Shown here one piece after another: positions 26,415 to 36,128 of a stretch of 64,000 nt of DNA. The first letter of the stretch is position 1; each line of letters starts with the position of its first letter. The notes under the pieces are model-generated. The model was given only the letters and a program-made list of their open reading frames with translations. It did not search any database and was not told where the DNA came from. The position numbers were made by a program, and so were the translations under genes. Origin of the DNA: an uncultured Bacilli bacterium (GTDB taxonomy: Bacteria > Bacillota_I > Bacilli_A > RF39 > UBA660); NCBI GenBank assembly GCA_934149325.1, contig CAKPEJ010000001.1, forward strand, positions 49,764 to 113,763, written 5' to 3'.

Positions 26415-27164
26415 ATGAATATTACTTATAGTTTTTTAGTTACATGTTTAGCAGGACTTTCAACATTATTTGGTATGTGTGTAATTTTTTTTAAAAATAA
26501 AGATCCAAATAAGGTTATAGTATCGTCTTTAAGTTTTGCAGCTGGTGTTATGATATGCGTTTCAATAACTGATTTAATTCCGGAATCTTTTTTATTACTT
26601 ACTAAATCTTATAATAATATAATAAGTTTTTTGTTTTTTGGAATATTTTTTTGTTTAGGAGTAATATTATCAATGTTTATAGATGATAGTATGCCCGATA
26701 GTGAAAAGTATAATAACAAATTATTTAAAGTGGGTATTATTTCAATGATTGCAATTATGATGCATAATATACCAGAAGGCATAGCAACATTTTTAGCTTC
26801 AAATATGGATAAAGAGTTAGGAATAAGTTTAGCTTTTGCAATAGCAATGCATAATATACCAGAAGGAATTAGTATAGCTGTTCCAATTTATTATTCTACT
26901 AAAAGTAAAAAAATATCGTTTATATATACTTTTATAAGTGCAATATCAGAGCCTTTTGGTGCTTTAATTGCTTTTCTATTTTTAAGAAATCTTGCAAGTG
27001 ATTTTTTTATGGCAATATTATTTTCTATAATAGCAGGAATTATGATTCATATATCTTTTTATGAACTTTTAAAAGAAGCAAATACATATAATTTAAAGAC
27101 AAGAATGTATATATTTCTATTTGTAGGGATAATATTTATGGGTATAAATCATTTTCTTTTTTAA
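26415..27164 (+). CDS. ZIP/ZupT-family metal transporter
   Basis: A 249-residue protein with eight predicted membrane helices. The repeated metal-site motif HNIPEG occurs twice (MMHNIPEGIATF and MHNIPEGISIAV), with SEPFGAL after it, as in the ZupT/GufA branch. It probably imports Zn2+ and other divalent cations. The start is ATG 26415; the in-frame GTG at 26406 is part of the AGGTGAA ribosome binding site. Confidence 0.88.
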   Translation: MNITYSFLVTCLAGLSTLFGMCVIFFKNKDPNKVIVSSLSFAAGVMICVSITDLIPESFLLLTKSYNNIISFLFFGIFFCLGVILSMFIDDSMPDSEKYNNKLFKVGIISMIAIMMHNIPEGIATFLASNMDKELGISLAFAIAMHNIPEGISIAVPIYYSTKSKKISFIYTFISAISEPFGALIAFLFLRNLASDFFMAILFSIIAGIMIHISFYELLKEANTYNLKTRMYIFLFVGIIFMGINHFLF

Positions 27165-27173
27165 CAAATTTTA

Positions 27174-27202
27174 TTGACTTAATATATGATATTTGATATC
27201 AT
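27174..27202 (+). promoter_or_regulatory. Sigma-A-type promoter
   Basis: TTGACT, 17-bp spacer, TATCAT, 27 bases before the ATG of the membrane-anchored OB-fold protein. Confidence 0.72.
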
Positions 27203-27228
27203 GAAATTGTTAAAATAGGAGGAGTATT

Positions 27229-28059
27229 ATGAATAATAATGAGAACAATGTGAATGTTCAAACAAGTAACAAAAAATTTCCTATTGTTCCAATAATAATT
27301 GGTATAGTAGCATTTTTTGTTGTAATTGCTATTGCTGTTGTGGTTTTCTTGGTTGTTGCTAATAGCGAACCAAAAAATAAAATCTATTTAACTGAAGGAG
27401 AAGTTTCATTAATATATGGATCTGCAGATAACTACAAAAAGAAATATGTAAAATTAACTGGTCAAGTTATAGATGTAAAATATGATAATAAAGGTCAAAC
27501 TATAACTGCATATACAGATATTGCAAACTATACTAATGACATAATTGTTTATTTTGAAGATAAATCTGTTTCAATTAAACAAAATGATTATATTAGCATA
27601 GATGGTTATATCAAAGGTGCAGATAAAGAAACTTCAAAACCATATATAATTGGTAAAGAAGTAAAGACTATTTCTTATATGGATGCAGTAGCTCCAACAA
27701 AAAAATCTGTAGAATTTGACAAGACTTCAAGTCAAAATGATGTAACAATTACAGTACAAAAAGTAGAGTTTTCTGATGTAGAAACAAGAGTTTATGTAAA
27801 AGTATCAAATAATTCAAAAGATGAATTTAAATTTCAAACATATTCAACAATATTAACCCAAAATGCAAAGCAATATGAAACTACATATTCAAAAACAGCT
27901 GTTGATGTATCTAGTAGTATATTAGCTGGTGGTAGAAGTGAGGGAATACTTGTATTTCCTAAAATTGAACAATCTAATTTTACTTTAACTATGAAAGGTT
28001 TTAGTACTAATTATGATGTTGATTTTGAAAATTTCACATTTGATTTAGCAATTAATTAA
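27229..28059 (+). CDS. Membrane-anchored protein with OB-like and DUF4352-like domains
   Basis: A 276-residue protein. One membrane helix (about 18-44, IVPIIIGIVAFFVVIAIAVVVF) leaves the rest outside the cell. Residues 55-140 (KYVKLTGQVIDVKYD ... ISIDGYIKGADKE) resemble the tRNA_anti-like OB fold. Residues 150-276 (DVTITVQKVEFSDVETRVYVKVSNNSKDEF ... ILAGGRSEGILVFPKI) resemble DUF4352-type immunoglobulin-like domains. Role unknown; strong AGGAGGAG site and own promoter. Confidence 0.75.
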   Translation: MNNNENNVNVQTSNKKFPIVPIIIGIVAFFVVIAIAVVVFLVVANSEPKNKIYLTEGEVSLIYGSADNYKKKYVKLTGQVIDVKYDNKGQTITAYTDIANYTNDIIVYFEDKSVSIKQNDYISIDGYIKGADKETSKPYIIGKEVKTISYMDAVAPTKKSVEFDKTSSQNDVTITVQKVEFSDVETRVYVKVSNNSKDEFKFQTYSTILTQNAKQYETTYSKTAVDVSSSILAGGRSEGILVFPKIEQSNFTLTMKGFSTNYDVDFENFTFDLAIN

Positions 28060-28063
28060 ACAT

Positions 28064-28098
28064 TCAAAAAAGTTACCTAATTGGTAGCTTTTTTTATT
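28064..28098. terminator. Bidirectional terminator
   Basis: Stem AAAAAAGTTACC / GGTAGCTTTTTT (one G-T pair), loop TAATT, T/A runs on both sides, between converging genes. Confidence 0.88.
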
Positions 28099-29366
28099 TT
28101 TATATAATTAAATACAGTAACATATATCATATTTACAATAAGAGCTACTATAAGAGAATATATTCCAAAATTTAATAATGATAAAACTATTATTAAAGAT
28201 ATTTTTATTATAGTTCCAATTATTGTACTTTTAAATGCATCTTTTGATTTATCCATTGCTTGCATTATTGAAACAAGAGGTGATTGTATATATTGAAATA
28301 AGAAAAATGGTGTAATTATTTTTAAGTATTTTACTCCTTCTGTTGTATTATATATAAATTTCATTATATCACTTGGAAAAATCATATAAATTATTGTGAA
28401 AAACAGTCCAATAAAGAAAGAAAAAAGAATTGATTGCTTAATTTTACTTTTAACATATTTTATATTTTTATTCGCGTATGCTTTTGTAACAACAGGAAGG
28501 GTAGCCTGACTTATTGCCATTGAGAAAAAAGATGGAAGTAACAATAATGGAAAAACATATCCTGTTATTATTCCATACTCATATGTTATATATTTTTGCG
28601 AATATCCCATAAATAAAAGCATAGTTGTTAAAATTATTGGTTCAAAAAAATATCCGATTGTACCAATTATTCTAGAACCTGTATTTGGAATAGAAATATT
28701 TAAAACATCTTTTATTATTTCTGCATCTGGATGAAGCATTTTACTTGTTATTCTTATATTTTTAGGTAAGAAGAAATATAAAATTAATATAGATGTCAAT
28801 TCACTAACAATATTAGATAGAATTATAAAAGAAACAGATATAATAACGTTATATTTTTTTAGCATAGGTAACACTATTATATATAAAATAATTCTGACAA
28901 TTTGTTCTGTAAAATTAGATATAACATGTGGCCACATTTTTTCTTTTCCAAAAAAATAACCTCTGATTATACAAGAAATACTTATAAAAGGTAATGTAAA
29001 TCCTATTGCAAGTATTGGATAATAAAGATCAGTATTATGCAAAAATTTACATATAGTTTTATCTAAAAATATAATAGAAATCATTAAAATTATAGATATA
29101 AAAATAGATAAATACATAGATGATATAATTAATTTTTTGTTTTCTGTTTTATCTTCTGAAACTATTTTTGAAATAGCAATTGGAAATCCCATTTGAGCAA
29201 GAACAATGAATAGATTAAAAGTTGGCATAATAAGCATATATAAACTTATCCCTTTAGTACCAATCATTCTTGTCATTATAATTTTTATAATCATTCCAAG
29301 TATTTTTGTTATAAATCCTCCAATTAAAAGGATTAAAGTGCTTAAAATAAATTTATTTTTGACCAT
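28077..29366 (-). CDS. spoVB: Stage V sporulation protein B-like lipid II/polysaccharide flippase family protein
   Basis: A 429-residue MOP-superfamily protein with about twelve membrane helices. The N-terminus FILSTLILLIGGFITKILGMI, then GTKGISLYMLIMPTFNLFIVLAQMGFPIAISKIVSE, is the SpoVB pattern. IIRGYFFGKEKMWPH and MAISQATLPVVTKAY also fit. SpoVB is needed for spore cortex synthesis in B. subtilis. Its location between DUF421 and a comN-like gene is the Bacillus order, but here it is inverted. The other flippase in the window (14265-15773) belongs to the polysaccharide locus. Confidence 0.87.
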   Translation of the reverse strand: MVKNKFILSTLILLIGGFITKILGMIIKIIMTRMIGTKGISLYMLIMPTFNLFIVLAQMGFPIAISKIVSEDKTENKKLIISSMYLSIFISIILMISIIFLDKTICKFLHNTDLYYPILAIGFTLPFISISCIIRGYFFGKEKMWPHVISNFTEQIVRIILYIIVLPMLKKYNVIISVSFIILSNIVSELTSILILYFFLPKNIRITSKMLHPDAEIIKDVLNISIPNTGSRIIGTIGYFFEPIILTTMLLFMGYSQKYITYEYGIITGYVFPLLLLPSFFSMAISQATLPVVTKAYANKNIKYVKSKIKQSILFSFFIGLFFTIIYMIFPSDIMKFIYNTTEGVKYLKIITPFFLFQYIQSPLVSIMQAMDKSKDAFKSTIIGTIIKISLIIVLSLLNFGIYSLIVALIVNMIYVTVFNYIKIKKATN

Positions 29367-29480
29367 ATATATTCCTCTTTTTTTTATTTCTAATAAAATA
29401 TATGATTTTATACTTTAAAAAAATTGTTTTTTTTTGTATAATGTTATTGTGAAACAAAATAAAGATAAAGGTGAAAATGT

Positions 29481-29687
29481 ATGAGGTTTGAATTTGAAAA
29501 TTTAAATGACTTATATAATAGAATTTTACCAGCGCTTTCATTTAAAAAAAGAGAAATAAAAAGACAGGGGATTGAAATAACTGAAAAAGACATTTTTAAT
29601 GATTTAAAAATTAAATGGTCTAAATCAAACAACTTGACATTATCTGATATTGTAGAAGATATTATGTCATATAAAAGGTATATGTAG
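29481..29687 (+). CDS. Post-transcriptional regulator family (ComN/YrzD-like)
   Basis: A 68-residue protein: LYNRILPALSFKKREIKRQGI, DIFNDLKIKWSK and LTLSDIVEDIMSYKRYM. Length and the pattern of a short helical protein ending in a conserved DI(M/L)S..xYM segment fit the ComN/YrzD family, which in B. subtilis lies between spoVB and secDF and affects comE mRNA. The same position is held here. AAGGTG precedes ATG 29481; a TATAAT box lies near 29437. Confidence 0.75.
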   Translation: MRFEFENLNDLYNRILPALSFKKREIKRQGIEITEKDIFNDLKIKWSKSNNLTLSDIVEDIMSYKRYM

Positions 29688-29699
29688 GAGGATGAAAAT

Positions 29700-32354
29700 A
29701 TGGAGAAAACAATTTTTATAATTATTGGCGCAGTTTATTATCTTTTATCTAGTTTTATATTATTAAAAATTTTTAGAAAGGCAAAAGTAAAAGATATTAC
29801 ATGTTTTATACCTATTTATAGAGTAATTAAATTATTAAATATTACAGAATTAAAATGGTATTATATTTTTGGACTTTTAGTACCAATTGCAAATATATTT
29901 TTCTTTATATATATGAATATAAAACTTGGTAAAAAGTTTGAAAAGTCTAATAAATTTATTGTTGGAATGATTTTACTTCCTATAGTATTTTATTTAATAC
30001 TTGGTTTTGATGATAGTAAGTATAAATTATCCATTGATTACAAAAATAAAAAGATAGTATTTTTAAATGCTATTGTTACATTATTAGTATTTGTACTTTC
30101 AGCAGCAATTTCTATTCCATTTTTATTTGATAATATTACAAAAGGTCTTGATTTAGCAGGTGGTTTTGAAATTCTATATCAAATAAAATCTGCTGATGGT
30201 AAAAAAATTACTAAATCTCAAGTAGAAGATACTTATAGAACAATGGTTAGAAGAATAGATAAATTAGGTGTATCAGAACCTGAAATAACAATAGAAGGTA
30301 ATGATAAAATACGTGTTAAACTTGCTGGTGTTACAGATCCAGATGCAGCAAGAAAATACATTACGGTAGCAGGAGAATTATCATTTAGAGATAGTAGTGA
30401 TAAAAAATTAATGGACAAAAGTGTTCTAAAAGAAGGAAGCGGTGCTAAAGTTAGTACTGATTCAAATGGAAAACCAGCTATTTTACTTAATATAGCTGAT
30501 AAAGATTTATTTTATTCAGTAACTAGTCAAATTAGCCAAACCGATGATAAGTTAATTGTTATTTGGCTTGATTATGATGCATCAGAGGGTGATAGCTATA
30601 AAGGAAGTAAAGATAAATGTGGTGATTTTACTGATGTAAATGACGCTAAATGTTTATCAGCTGCAACTGTTAAAGAAGGATTTAGCAGTAATGTTATTAT
30701 TCAAGGTAATTTTACTCAAGATGATGCAAAAGAACTTGTTGATTTAATTAATTCAGGTTCTACAAATGTTAAATTTGAAGAGATTTCGTCAAAAACAGTT
30801 GGATCAGAATTTGGTGAAGATTCTTTAGTAAAAACAGAAATTGCATCTGTTATTGGACTTGGTCTTATAATAGCATTCTTAATATTAGCTTATAAATTTT
30901 CAGGTGTAATAGCATCTAGCACAATTTTAATATATACATTCTTTACATTCTTAGTGTTCTATTTAATAGATGGAGTTTTAACACTTCCAGGAATAGCAGC
31001 TGTTGCGCTTGGTATAGGTATGGCAGTAGATGCAAATGTAATAACATGTGAAAGAATAAAAGAAGAATTAAAAAAAGGTAGAAGTTTAAAAACAGCATTT
31101 ATTAATGGTAATAAAAACTCTTTATCATCAATTTTAGATTCTAATGTTACTACTTTTATAGTTGCGTTTATATTATTCTCATTTGGAGAAAGTTCTGTAA
31201 AAGGATTTGCTACAATGCTTATTATTAACCTTATTATGACTATGTTAATAGTTGTTATCATAACAAGATTAATAACTAAAGTTTTTGTTGATTCAGGATA
31301 TTTTGATAATAAATTAAAAGCATTTGTAAATGTAAAAGAAAATGAAATATCAAAAGATAATAAAGAAGTAGAAAATAAAATTAAATTTAGTTTTGTTGAT
31401 TATTTTAAAAAATTCCTATCAGTTTCAGTAATAGTAATGGTAGTAGGTGCTATTTTTGCAATTTTTAGTGGATTTAATTTTGGTATTGATTTTGCTGGTG
31501 GTAGCGATATAACTATATCAACAAGTGAAAAAATAACTAAAAAAGAAATAATGAAAGATTTATCTAAGTTAAATTTGAATTTAGTAGATTATACAAAAGA
31601 TACTAAAAATAAAGCTGTATACGTAAATGTTAGTAATACATTAAATGAAAAACAAATAAAAAGTACTAATTCTTATTTTACTAAAAAATATAATGCTAAA
31701 ACAGAAATTGCTGTTGTATCAAATTTAGTAAAACAAGATTTAATAAAGAATGCAATTATTTCATTACTATTTGCTGTAGTAGGAATTATTATATATATTT
31801 CAATTAGATATACAAAAACATATGCTATTAGTGCCGTACTTGCATTAATGCATGATGTACTTATAATATTTGCTTTATTTGCAATCTTTAAAATAGAAAT
31901 TAACTCTATATTCATTGCTGCTATTTTAACAATAATAGGTTATTCAATAAATAATACAATTGTTATATTTGATAGAATTAGAGAAAATATGCATTCTCAT
32001 AGAGGAGAAAAAATAACAAAAGAATTGCTTAATTCTATAGTTGATGAAAGTGTTAAAGAAACTTTATTTAGATCTATAAATACAACTTTAACTACATTAT
32101 TCCCTATAATATGTTTAATGATATTTGGTGCTAAAGAAATAATTACATTTGATATTGCAATATTCATAGGTCTTTTAGCAGGTGCATATTCTTCAGTATT
32201 ATTATCATCACAAATTTGGTCAAGACTTGAATATAGACATGCTAAAAAGAAAGAAGAAAAAAAGAAATTTAATAATAAAAAAGATAACAAAAAGGATAAA
32301 AAGAAAACAAAGAAAAAACTTGATGAGTTAACTGTAAAAGGTATAAATGCTTAA
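29700..32354 (+). CDS. secDF: SecDF protein-export subunit with extra N-terminal membrane domain
   Basis: An 884-residue protein. Residues 120-535 are SecD (GLDLAGGFEILYQI, the P1 domain, LPGIAAVALGIGMAVDANVITCERIKEEL). Residues 555-850 are SecF (NFGIDFAGGSDITIS; AAILTIIGYSINNTIVIFDRIRE). SecDF uses the proton gradient to pull exported proteins through SecYEG. The first 110 residues are additional: three hydrophobic segments with FIPIYRVIKLLNI, WYYIFGLLVPIANIFFFIYM and FYLILGFDDSKYKL, resembling the DUF5684 domain known from signal-peptidase-associated proteins. A Lys-rich tail ends the protein. Confidence 0.95.
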   Translation: MEKTIFIIIGAVYYLLSSFILLKIFRKAKVKDITCFIPIYRVIKLLNITELKWYYIFGLLVPIANIFFFIYMNIKLGKKFEKSNKFIVGMILLPIVFYLILGFDDSKYKLSIDYKNKKIVFLNAIVTLLVFVLSAAISIPFLFDNITKGLDLAGGFEILYQIKSADGKKITKSQVEDTYRTMVRRIDKLGVSEPEITIEGNDKIRVKLAGVTDPDAARKYITVAGELSFRDSSDKKLMDKSVLKEGSGAKVSTDSNGKPAILLNIADKDLFYSVTSQISQTDDKLIVIWLDYDASEGDSYKGSKDKCGDFTDVNDAKCLSAATVKEGFSSNVIIQGNFTQDDAKELVDLINSGSTNVKFEEISSKTVGSEFGEDSLVKTEIASVIGLGLIIAFLILAYKFSGVIASSTILIYTFFTFLVFYLIDGVLTLPGIAAVALGIGMAVDANVITCERIKEELKKGRSLKTAFINGNKNSLSSILDSNVTTFIVAFILFSFGESSVKGFATMLIINLIMTMLIVVIITRLITKVFVDSGYFDNKLKAFVNVKENEISKDNKEVENKIKFSFVDYFKKFLSVSVIVMVVGAIFAIFSGFNFGIDFAGGSDITISTSEKITKKEIMKDLSKLNLNLVDYTKDTKNKAVYVNVSNTLNEKQIKSTNSYFTKKYNAKTEIAVVSNLVKQDLIKNAIISLLFAVVGIIIYISIRYTKTYAISAVLALMHDVLIIFALFAIFKIEINSIFIAAILTIIGYSINNTIVIFDRIRENMHSHRGEKITKELLNSIVDESVKETLFRSINTTLTTLFPIICLMIFGAKEIITFDIAIFIGLLAGAYSSVLLSSQIWSRLEYRHAKKKEEKKKFNNKKDNKKDKKKTKKKLDELTVKGINA

Positions 32355-32395
32355 ATATTAAATTTCATATATTTTCTTTTAAAAGGAGAGATAGT

Positions 32396-34558
32396 ATGAA
32401 AAAAGATGAACAAGAAAATGAAATTAAATCACTTGATGAGCTTATAGAAAAAGTTAGAACATACATCAAAGATGAAGAAGAAATAAATACAATAGTAAAA
32501 GCATATGATTATTCTTTAAATATTCATAAAGGAAATAAACGTTTATGTGGTGAAGATTATATTCTTCATCCTTTGAATGTTGCTTATATTTTAACAGACT
32601 TATATGCTGATTCTGATACTTTAGCAACTGCTCTTATGCATGATGTAATAACTAAAGGTGGAGCAGATATAGAGGATATAAAGAAGAAGTTTAGTCCTGA
32701 AATAGTTAGTTTGCTTGAAGGTGTTACTAAAATAAATAGATTAAGTTTATCAGCAGAAAATGAGAGTACCGTAAATTATTATAAAAAGATACTTATAGGT
32801 CTTACGGAAGACGTTAGAATTATTATATTAAAACTTGCAGAAAGAGTTCATAATATGAGAACTCTTTGGGCAATTCCAGAAGAAAAAAGAGCAGAAAAAG
32901 CAAAAGAAACTTTAGAAATTTTAGCGCCAATTGCACATAGACTCGGGTTATCAGAAATAAAAACTGAACTTGAAGTATTATCACTTAAATATTATAAACC
33001 AGCAGCTTATTTATCTGTTGAACAATTACTAGATAATACAGAAGAAGAAAGAGAACAACTTGTTTTAGAAATGAAAAAAAGAGTTTCAGAACTCTTGATG
33101 GAAAACAATATTAATTTTGAAATTAAAGGTAGAGCAAAAAGTATTTATTCTATATATAATAAAATGCAAAAAGGTAAGAAATTTAGTGAAATATATGATT
33201 TGTATGCACTTAGAATTATTGTTGATACTGAAACAGAATGTTATCAAGTTCTTGGACTTATTCATTCAAAATTTAAACCTTTGCCAAAAAGATTTAAAGA
33301 TTATATTGCTAATCCAAAAAATAATATGTATCAATCACTTCATACAACAGTATTTGGTTATGGTGATAAACATTATGAAATTCAAATTAGAACACATAAA
33401 ATGGATGAAATTGCAGAAAGAGGAATTGCGTCTCATTGGTCTTATAAAGAACAAGGTAAGAAAATACAAAATTCAATGGAACAAAAACTTCAGATTTTTA
33501 GAAGTATAATGGAACTTAATAGTGAAAATTTATCTGCTGAAGATTTTGTAAATACTGCTAAAGATGAAATTTTAGGAAATAGTATCTACGTATATACTCC
33601 AAAAGGTGATGTATTTGAACTTCCAAAAGGTTCAACGCCAATAGATTTTGCATATAGAGTGCATACTAAAATTGGTGAAACTATGGTAGGTGCAATAGTT
33701 AATGAAAATATCGTACCATTAAATACAGAGTTAAAATCAGGCGATATAATAAAAATTAATACTAATAAAAATAGTGCTGGGCCATCTAAAGAATGGATTA
33801 ATATGGCAAAAACTAATAGTGCTAAAAGTAAAATAAAAGCATTTTTCTCTAAAATAGATAAAAAAGAAGCTTACGATAAAGGCAAAGACTTATTTTTAAA
33901 AGAAATTAGAAGAAAAAAATTAAGTGTATCAGATGTAACTGATAAAATAGCTATTATCTTAAAAGAATTAAAAATAGCTGATGAAAATGAGATGTATTTA
34001 GGAATAGGGACTGGTAAATATAATCCAAACTCTGTAATAAATTTAGCATTTAAAGATGATTTTAATAAAGAAGAATACATTATTGATAAGATTATTAATA
34101 AAGATAATATATATGAAGACGTAAAAAATGATGTCTTAGTAGATGGCATTGATGAAATAAAAGTTACCTTAGCAAATTGTTGTAAGCCAATAAAAGACGA
34201 TGAAATTGTAGGATATATATCAACTGGTAATGGTGTTATTGTTCATCACAAAGATTGTAAAAATTTAAGAGATATGCCTAATAGACTTATTAATGTTTCA
34301 TGGAATGAAAATACACAAAGAAAATTTAATGCTCGAATAAGTATTGTTTCAGAAAATAAAGAAAATTTACTTTTGGAAATTTTAACAAAAGCATCACCAA
34401 ATAACATTTCTATTAATGGTGTTAATACAAATAAAAAAGATAATGAAATAATATATGATTTAAAACTTGAAGTTCCAAATTTAGAAAAATTAAAAAAATT
34501 TATGTTAGATTTAAAGCATATTCAAAGCATTAAAGAAGTAAAAAGAATTTTTGGATAA
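32396..34558 (+). CDS. relA: RelA/SpoT-type (p)ppGpp enzyme, hydrolase site degenerate
   Basis: A 720-residue Rel. The HD domain (about 20-180) keeps GEDYILHP and ALMHD, but the next motif reads HDVITKGG where bifunctional Rel has HDVVEDT, and KLAER replaces KLADR. The synthetase domain is intact (GRAKSIYSIYNKM, YDLYALRIIV, YQSLHTTV, YEIQIRT). TGS (VYTPKGDVFELPKGSTPIDFAYRVH), zinc-finger (CCKPIKDDEIVGYI) and ACT domains follow. It makes the alarmone (p)ppGpp on starvation; hydrolysis is probably weak or lost. In Bacillus order it precedes dtd, as here. Confidence 0.95.
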   Translation: MKKDEQENEIKSLDELIEKVRTYIKDEEEINTIVKAYDYSLNIHKGNKRLCGEDYILHPLNVAYILTDLYADSDTLATALMHDVITKGGADIEDIKKKFSPEIVSLLEGVTKINRLSLSAENESTVNYYKKILIGLTEDVRIIILKLAERVHNMRTLWAIPEEKRAEKAKETLEILAPIAHRLGLSEIKTELEVLSLKYYKPAAYLSVEQLLDNTEEEREQLVLEMKKRVSELLMENNINFEIKGRAKSIYSIYNKMQKGKKFSEIYDLYALRIIVDTETECYQVLGLIHSKFKPLPKRFKDYIANPKNNMYQSLHTTVFGYGDKHYEIQIRTHKMDEIAERGIASHWSYKEQGKKIQNSMEQKLQIFRSIMELNSENLSAEDFVNTAKDEILGNSIYVYTPKGDVFELPKGSTPIDFAYRVHTKIGETMVGAIVNENIVPLNTELKSGDIIKINTNKNSAGPSKEWINMAKTNSAKSKIKAFFSKIDKKEAYDKGKDLFLKEIRRKKLSVSDVTDKIAIILKELKIADENEMYLGIGTGKYNPNSVINLAFKDDFNKEEYIIDKIINKDNIYEDVKNDVLVDGIDEIKVTLANCCKPIKDDEIVGYISTGNGVIVHHKDCKNLRDMPNRLINVSWNENTQRKFNARISIVSENKENLLLEILTKASPNNISINGVNTNKKDNEIIYDLKLEVPNLEKLKKFMLDLKHIQSIKEVKRIFG

Positions 34559-34584
34559 AATAGATTACTATTTTATCTTTTTTG
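34553..34584 (+). terminator. Intrinsic terminator after rel
   Basis: Perfect 10-bp stem GATAAAATAG / CTATTTTATC with ATTA loop followed by T6. Confidence 0.9.
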
Positions 34585-34616
34585 TTGTATAATAATATTA
34601 TTAAATAGGTGATAAT

Positions 34617-35063
34617 ATGAGGGTAGTTATTCAAAGGGTAGAAAAAGCGAACGTATTAATTGATTATAACGAAAGAAAAAGTATTGATAATGGTTTAGTA
34701 GTTTTTCTAGGTATAACAGAAAATGATACAGATGATGATATTAAATACTTAGTCAAAAAGATAGAAAATATTAGAATTTTTGCTGAAAATGATAAAATGA
34801 ATTTATCTATAAAAGATATTAAAGGAGATATAATGGTTATTTCACAATTTACATTGTATGCTAATACAAAAAATGGAAATAGACCATCATTTGAAAAGTC
34901 ATTAAAATATGATCTTGCTAAAGATATATATGATAAATTTATAAATGAAATTAAAAAAAGTGATATTAACATTGTAACTGGTAAATTTGGTTCGGATATG
35001 AAAGTTTCATTAATAAATGATGGACCTGTAACTATTATAATTGATTCGAAAGGGGAAATATAA
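34617..35063 (+). CDS. dtd: D-aminoacyl-tRNA deacylase
   Basis: A 148-residue protein: MRVVIQRVEKANVLID, GLVVFLGIT, the catalytic MVISQFTLYA and NDGPVTI (the Gly-cisPro motif appears as GP). It removes D-amino acids mischarged on tRNA. AGGTGA precedes ATG 34617, and a TATAAT box at 34587 may be its own promoter. The rel-dtd pair is the Bacillus arrangement. Confidence 0.95.
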   Translation: MRVVIQRVEKANVLIDYNERKSIDNGLVVFLGITENDTDDDIKYLVKKIENIRIFAENDKMNLSIKDIKGDIMVISQFTLYANTKNGNRPSFEKSLKYDLAKDIYDKFINEIKKSDINIVTGKFGSDMKVSLINDGPVTIIIDSKGEI

Positions 35064-35064
35064 A

Positions 35065-36120
35065 ATGAGAAATAAGGTAAACTATAGATTATTAAATATT
35101 TTATTATTAACAGCTATAATATATTTAATGTATTTACTTAAAGATTTAGTGTCAGGAGTACTTGGAGTTGTAATAAATATATTAAAACCATTTATAATTG
35201 GATTTGCACTTGCATATGCTGTATATCCTTTTATGAAATGGCTTATGAAGAAAAAAGTACCGAAAACATTATCAATTTTTATTATTATTGTATTAATATT
35301 ATTATTTTTAACGTTTGTTATAATATCTATTATTCCTATAATTACAACACAACTTGGGACTTTATTTTCAAGTATAATTACATTTATTTCAAATATAGAT
35401 CATTTATTCAATATTGATTTAACATCATTTAAAACGTCTATTTCAGGATATTTTAATACAATAACTAATGATTTAGGAAAATATATATCTGATGGGGCAA
35501 TAAGTTTTGTTAATGCATCAATTAATTTTGTAAGTAATTTTATAATAGTTTTAGTAGCATTTATTTATTTCTTATTTGATATGGATAATATTAGGGAAAA
35601 TATTAAATTAATTTTTAAGAAAAAGAGTAAAAAAACATTTAATTTGATAAAAGAAATAGATATTGAAATTACACATTATTTTAAAGGATTATTTCTATGT
35701 ATTGTTATTCAATTTATTGAATATACTAGTTTATTTTATTTAATCGGACATCCCAACTTTTTACTTCTTGGTCTTTTAGCATCAGTGTCTACTGTAATAC
35801 CATATTTTGGAGGTATTATAGCAAATATAATTGCGGTTATATCAGCTTCAGTAGTTAGTCCTGAACTTCTTATATTTACTCTTATAATCGCATTTATTTG
35901 TCCAAATATTGATGGATATATAATTAGTCCTAAAGTATATGGTAAAACAAATCAAATTTCACCACTTCTTAGTATATTTGCTGTTTTCACAGGTGGAGTA
36001 TTAGGAGGTTTTGTTGGAATTTTAATTGCACTTCCAACTGCTTTAATAATGCTTGTTATATATCGTAATTATAAAAAAGATATAATAAAGAAAATAGATA
36101 ATATAAAAGAAAAAATTTAG
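35065..36120 (+). CDS. AI-2E family transporter (YtvI-like)
   Basis: A 351-residue membrane protein. N-terminal helices (residues 10-100) include FIIGFALAYAVYPFMKWLMKKK. A periplasmic-side helical region (about 110-165) follows. The C-terminal helices carry SVSTVIPYFGGIIANIIAV, PNIDGYIISPKVYG and PLLSIFAVFTGGVLGGFVGILIALP, the PF01594 signature. Substrates vary in this family (autoinducer-2, Na+/H+). The start is ATG 35065 after AAAGGGGA; the gene overlaps nothing and is followed by pgsA nine bases on. Confidence 0.88.
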   Translation: MRNKVNYRLLNILLLTAIIYLMYLLKDLVSGVLGVVINILKPFIIGFALAYAVYPFMKWLMKKKVPKTLSIFIIIVLILLFLTFVIISIIPIITTQLGTLFSSIITFISNIDHLFNIDLTSFKTSISGYFNTITNDLGKYISDGAISFVNASINFVSNFIIVLVAFIYFLFDMDNIRENIKLIFKKKSKKTFNLIKEIDIEITHYFKGLFLCIVIQFIEYTSLFYLIGHPNFLLLGLLASVSTVIPYFGGIIANIIAVISASVVSPELLIFTLIIAFICPNIDGYIISPKVYGKTNQISPLLSIFAVFTGGVLGGFVGILIALPTALIMLVIYRNYKKDIIKKIDNIKEKI

Positions 36121-36128
36121 GAGGGTTT

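Noticed and set aside
30959..31261. Minus-strand open frame opposite secDF
   Set aside because: It lies fully inside a conserved gene and has no ribosome binding site.
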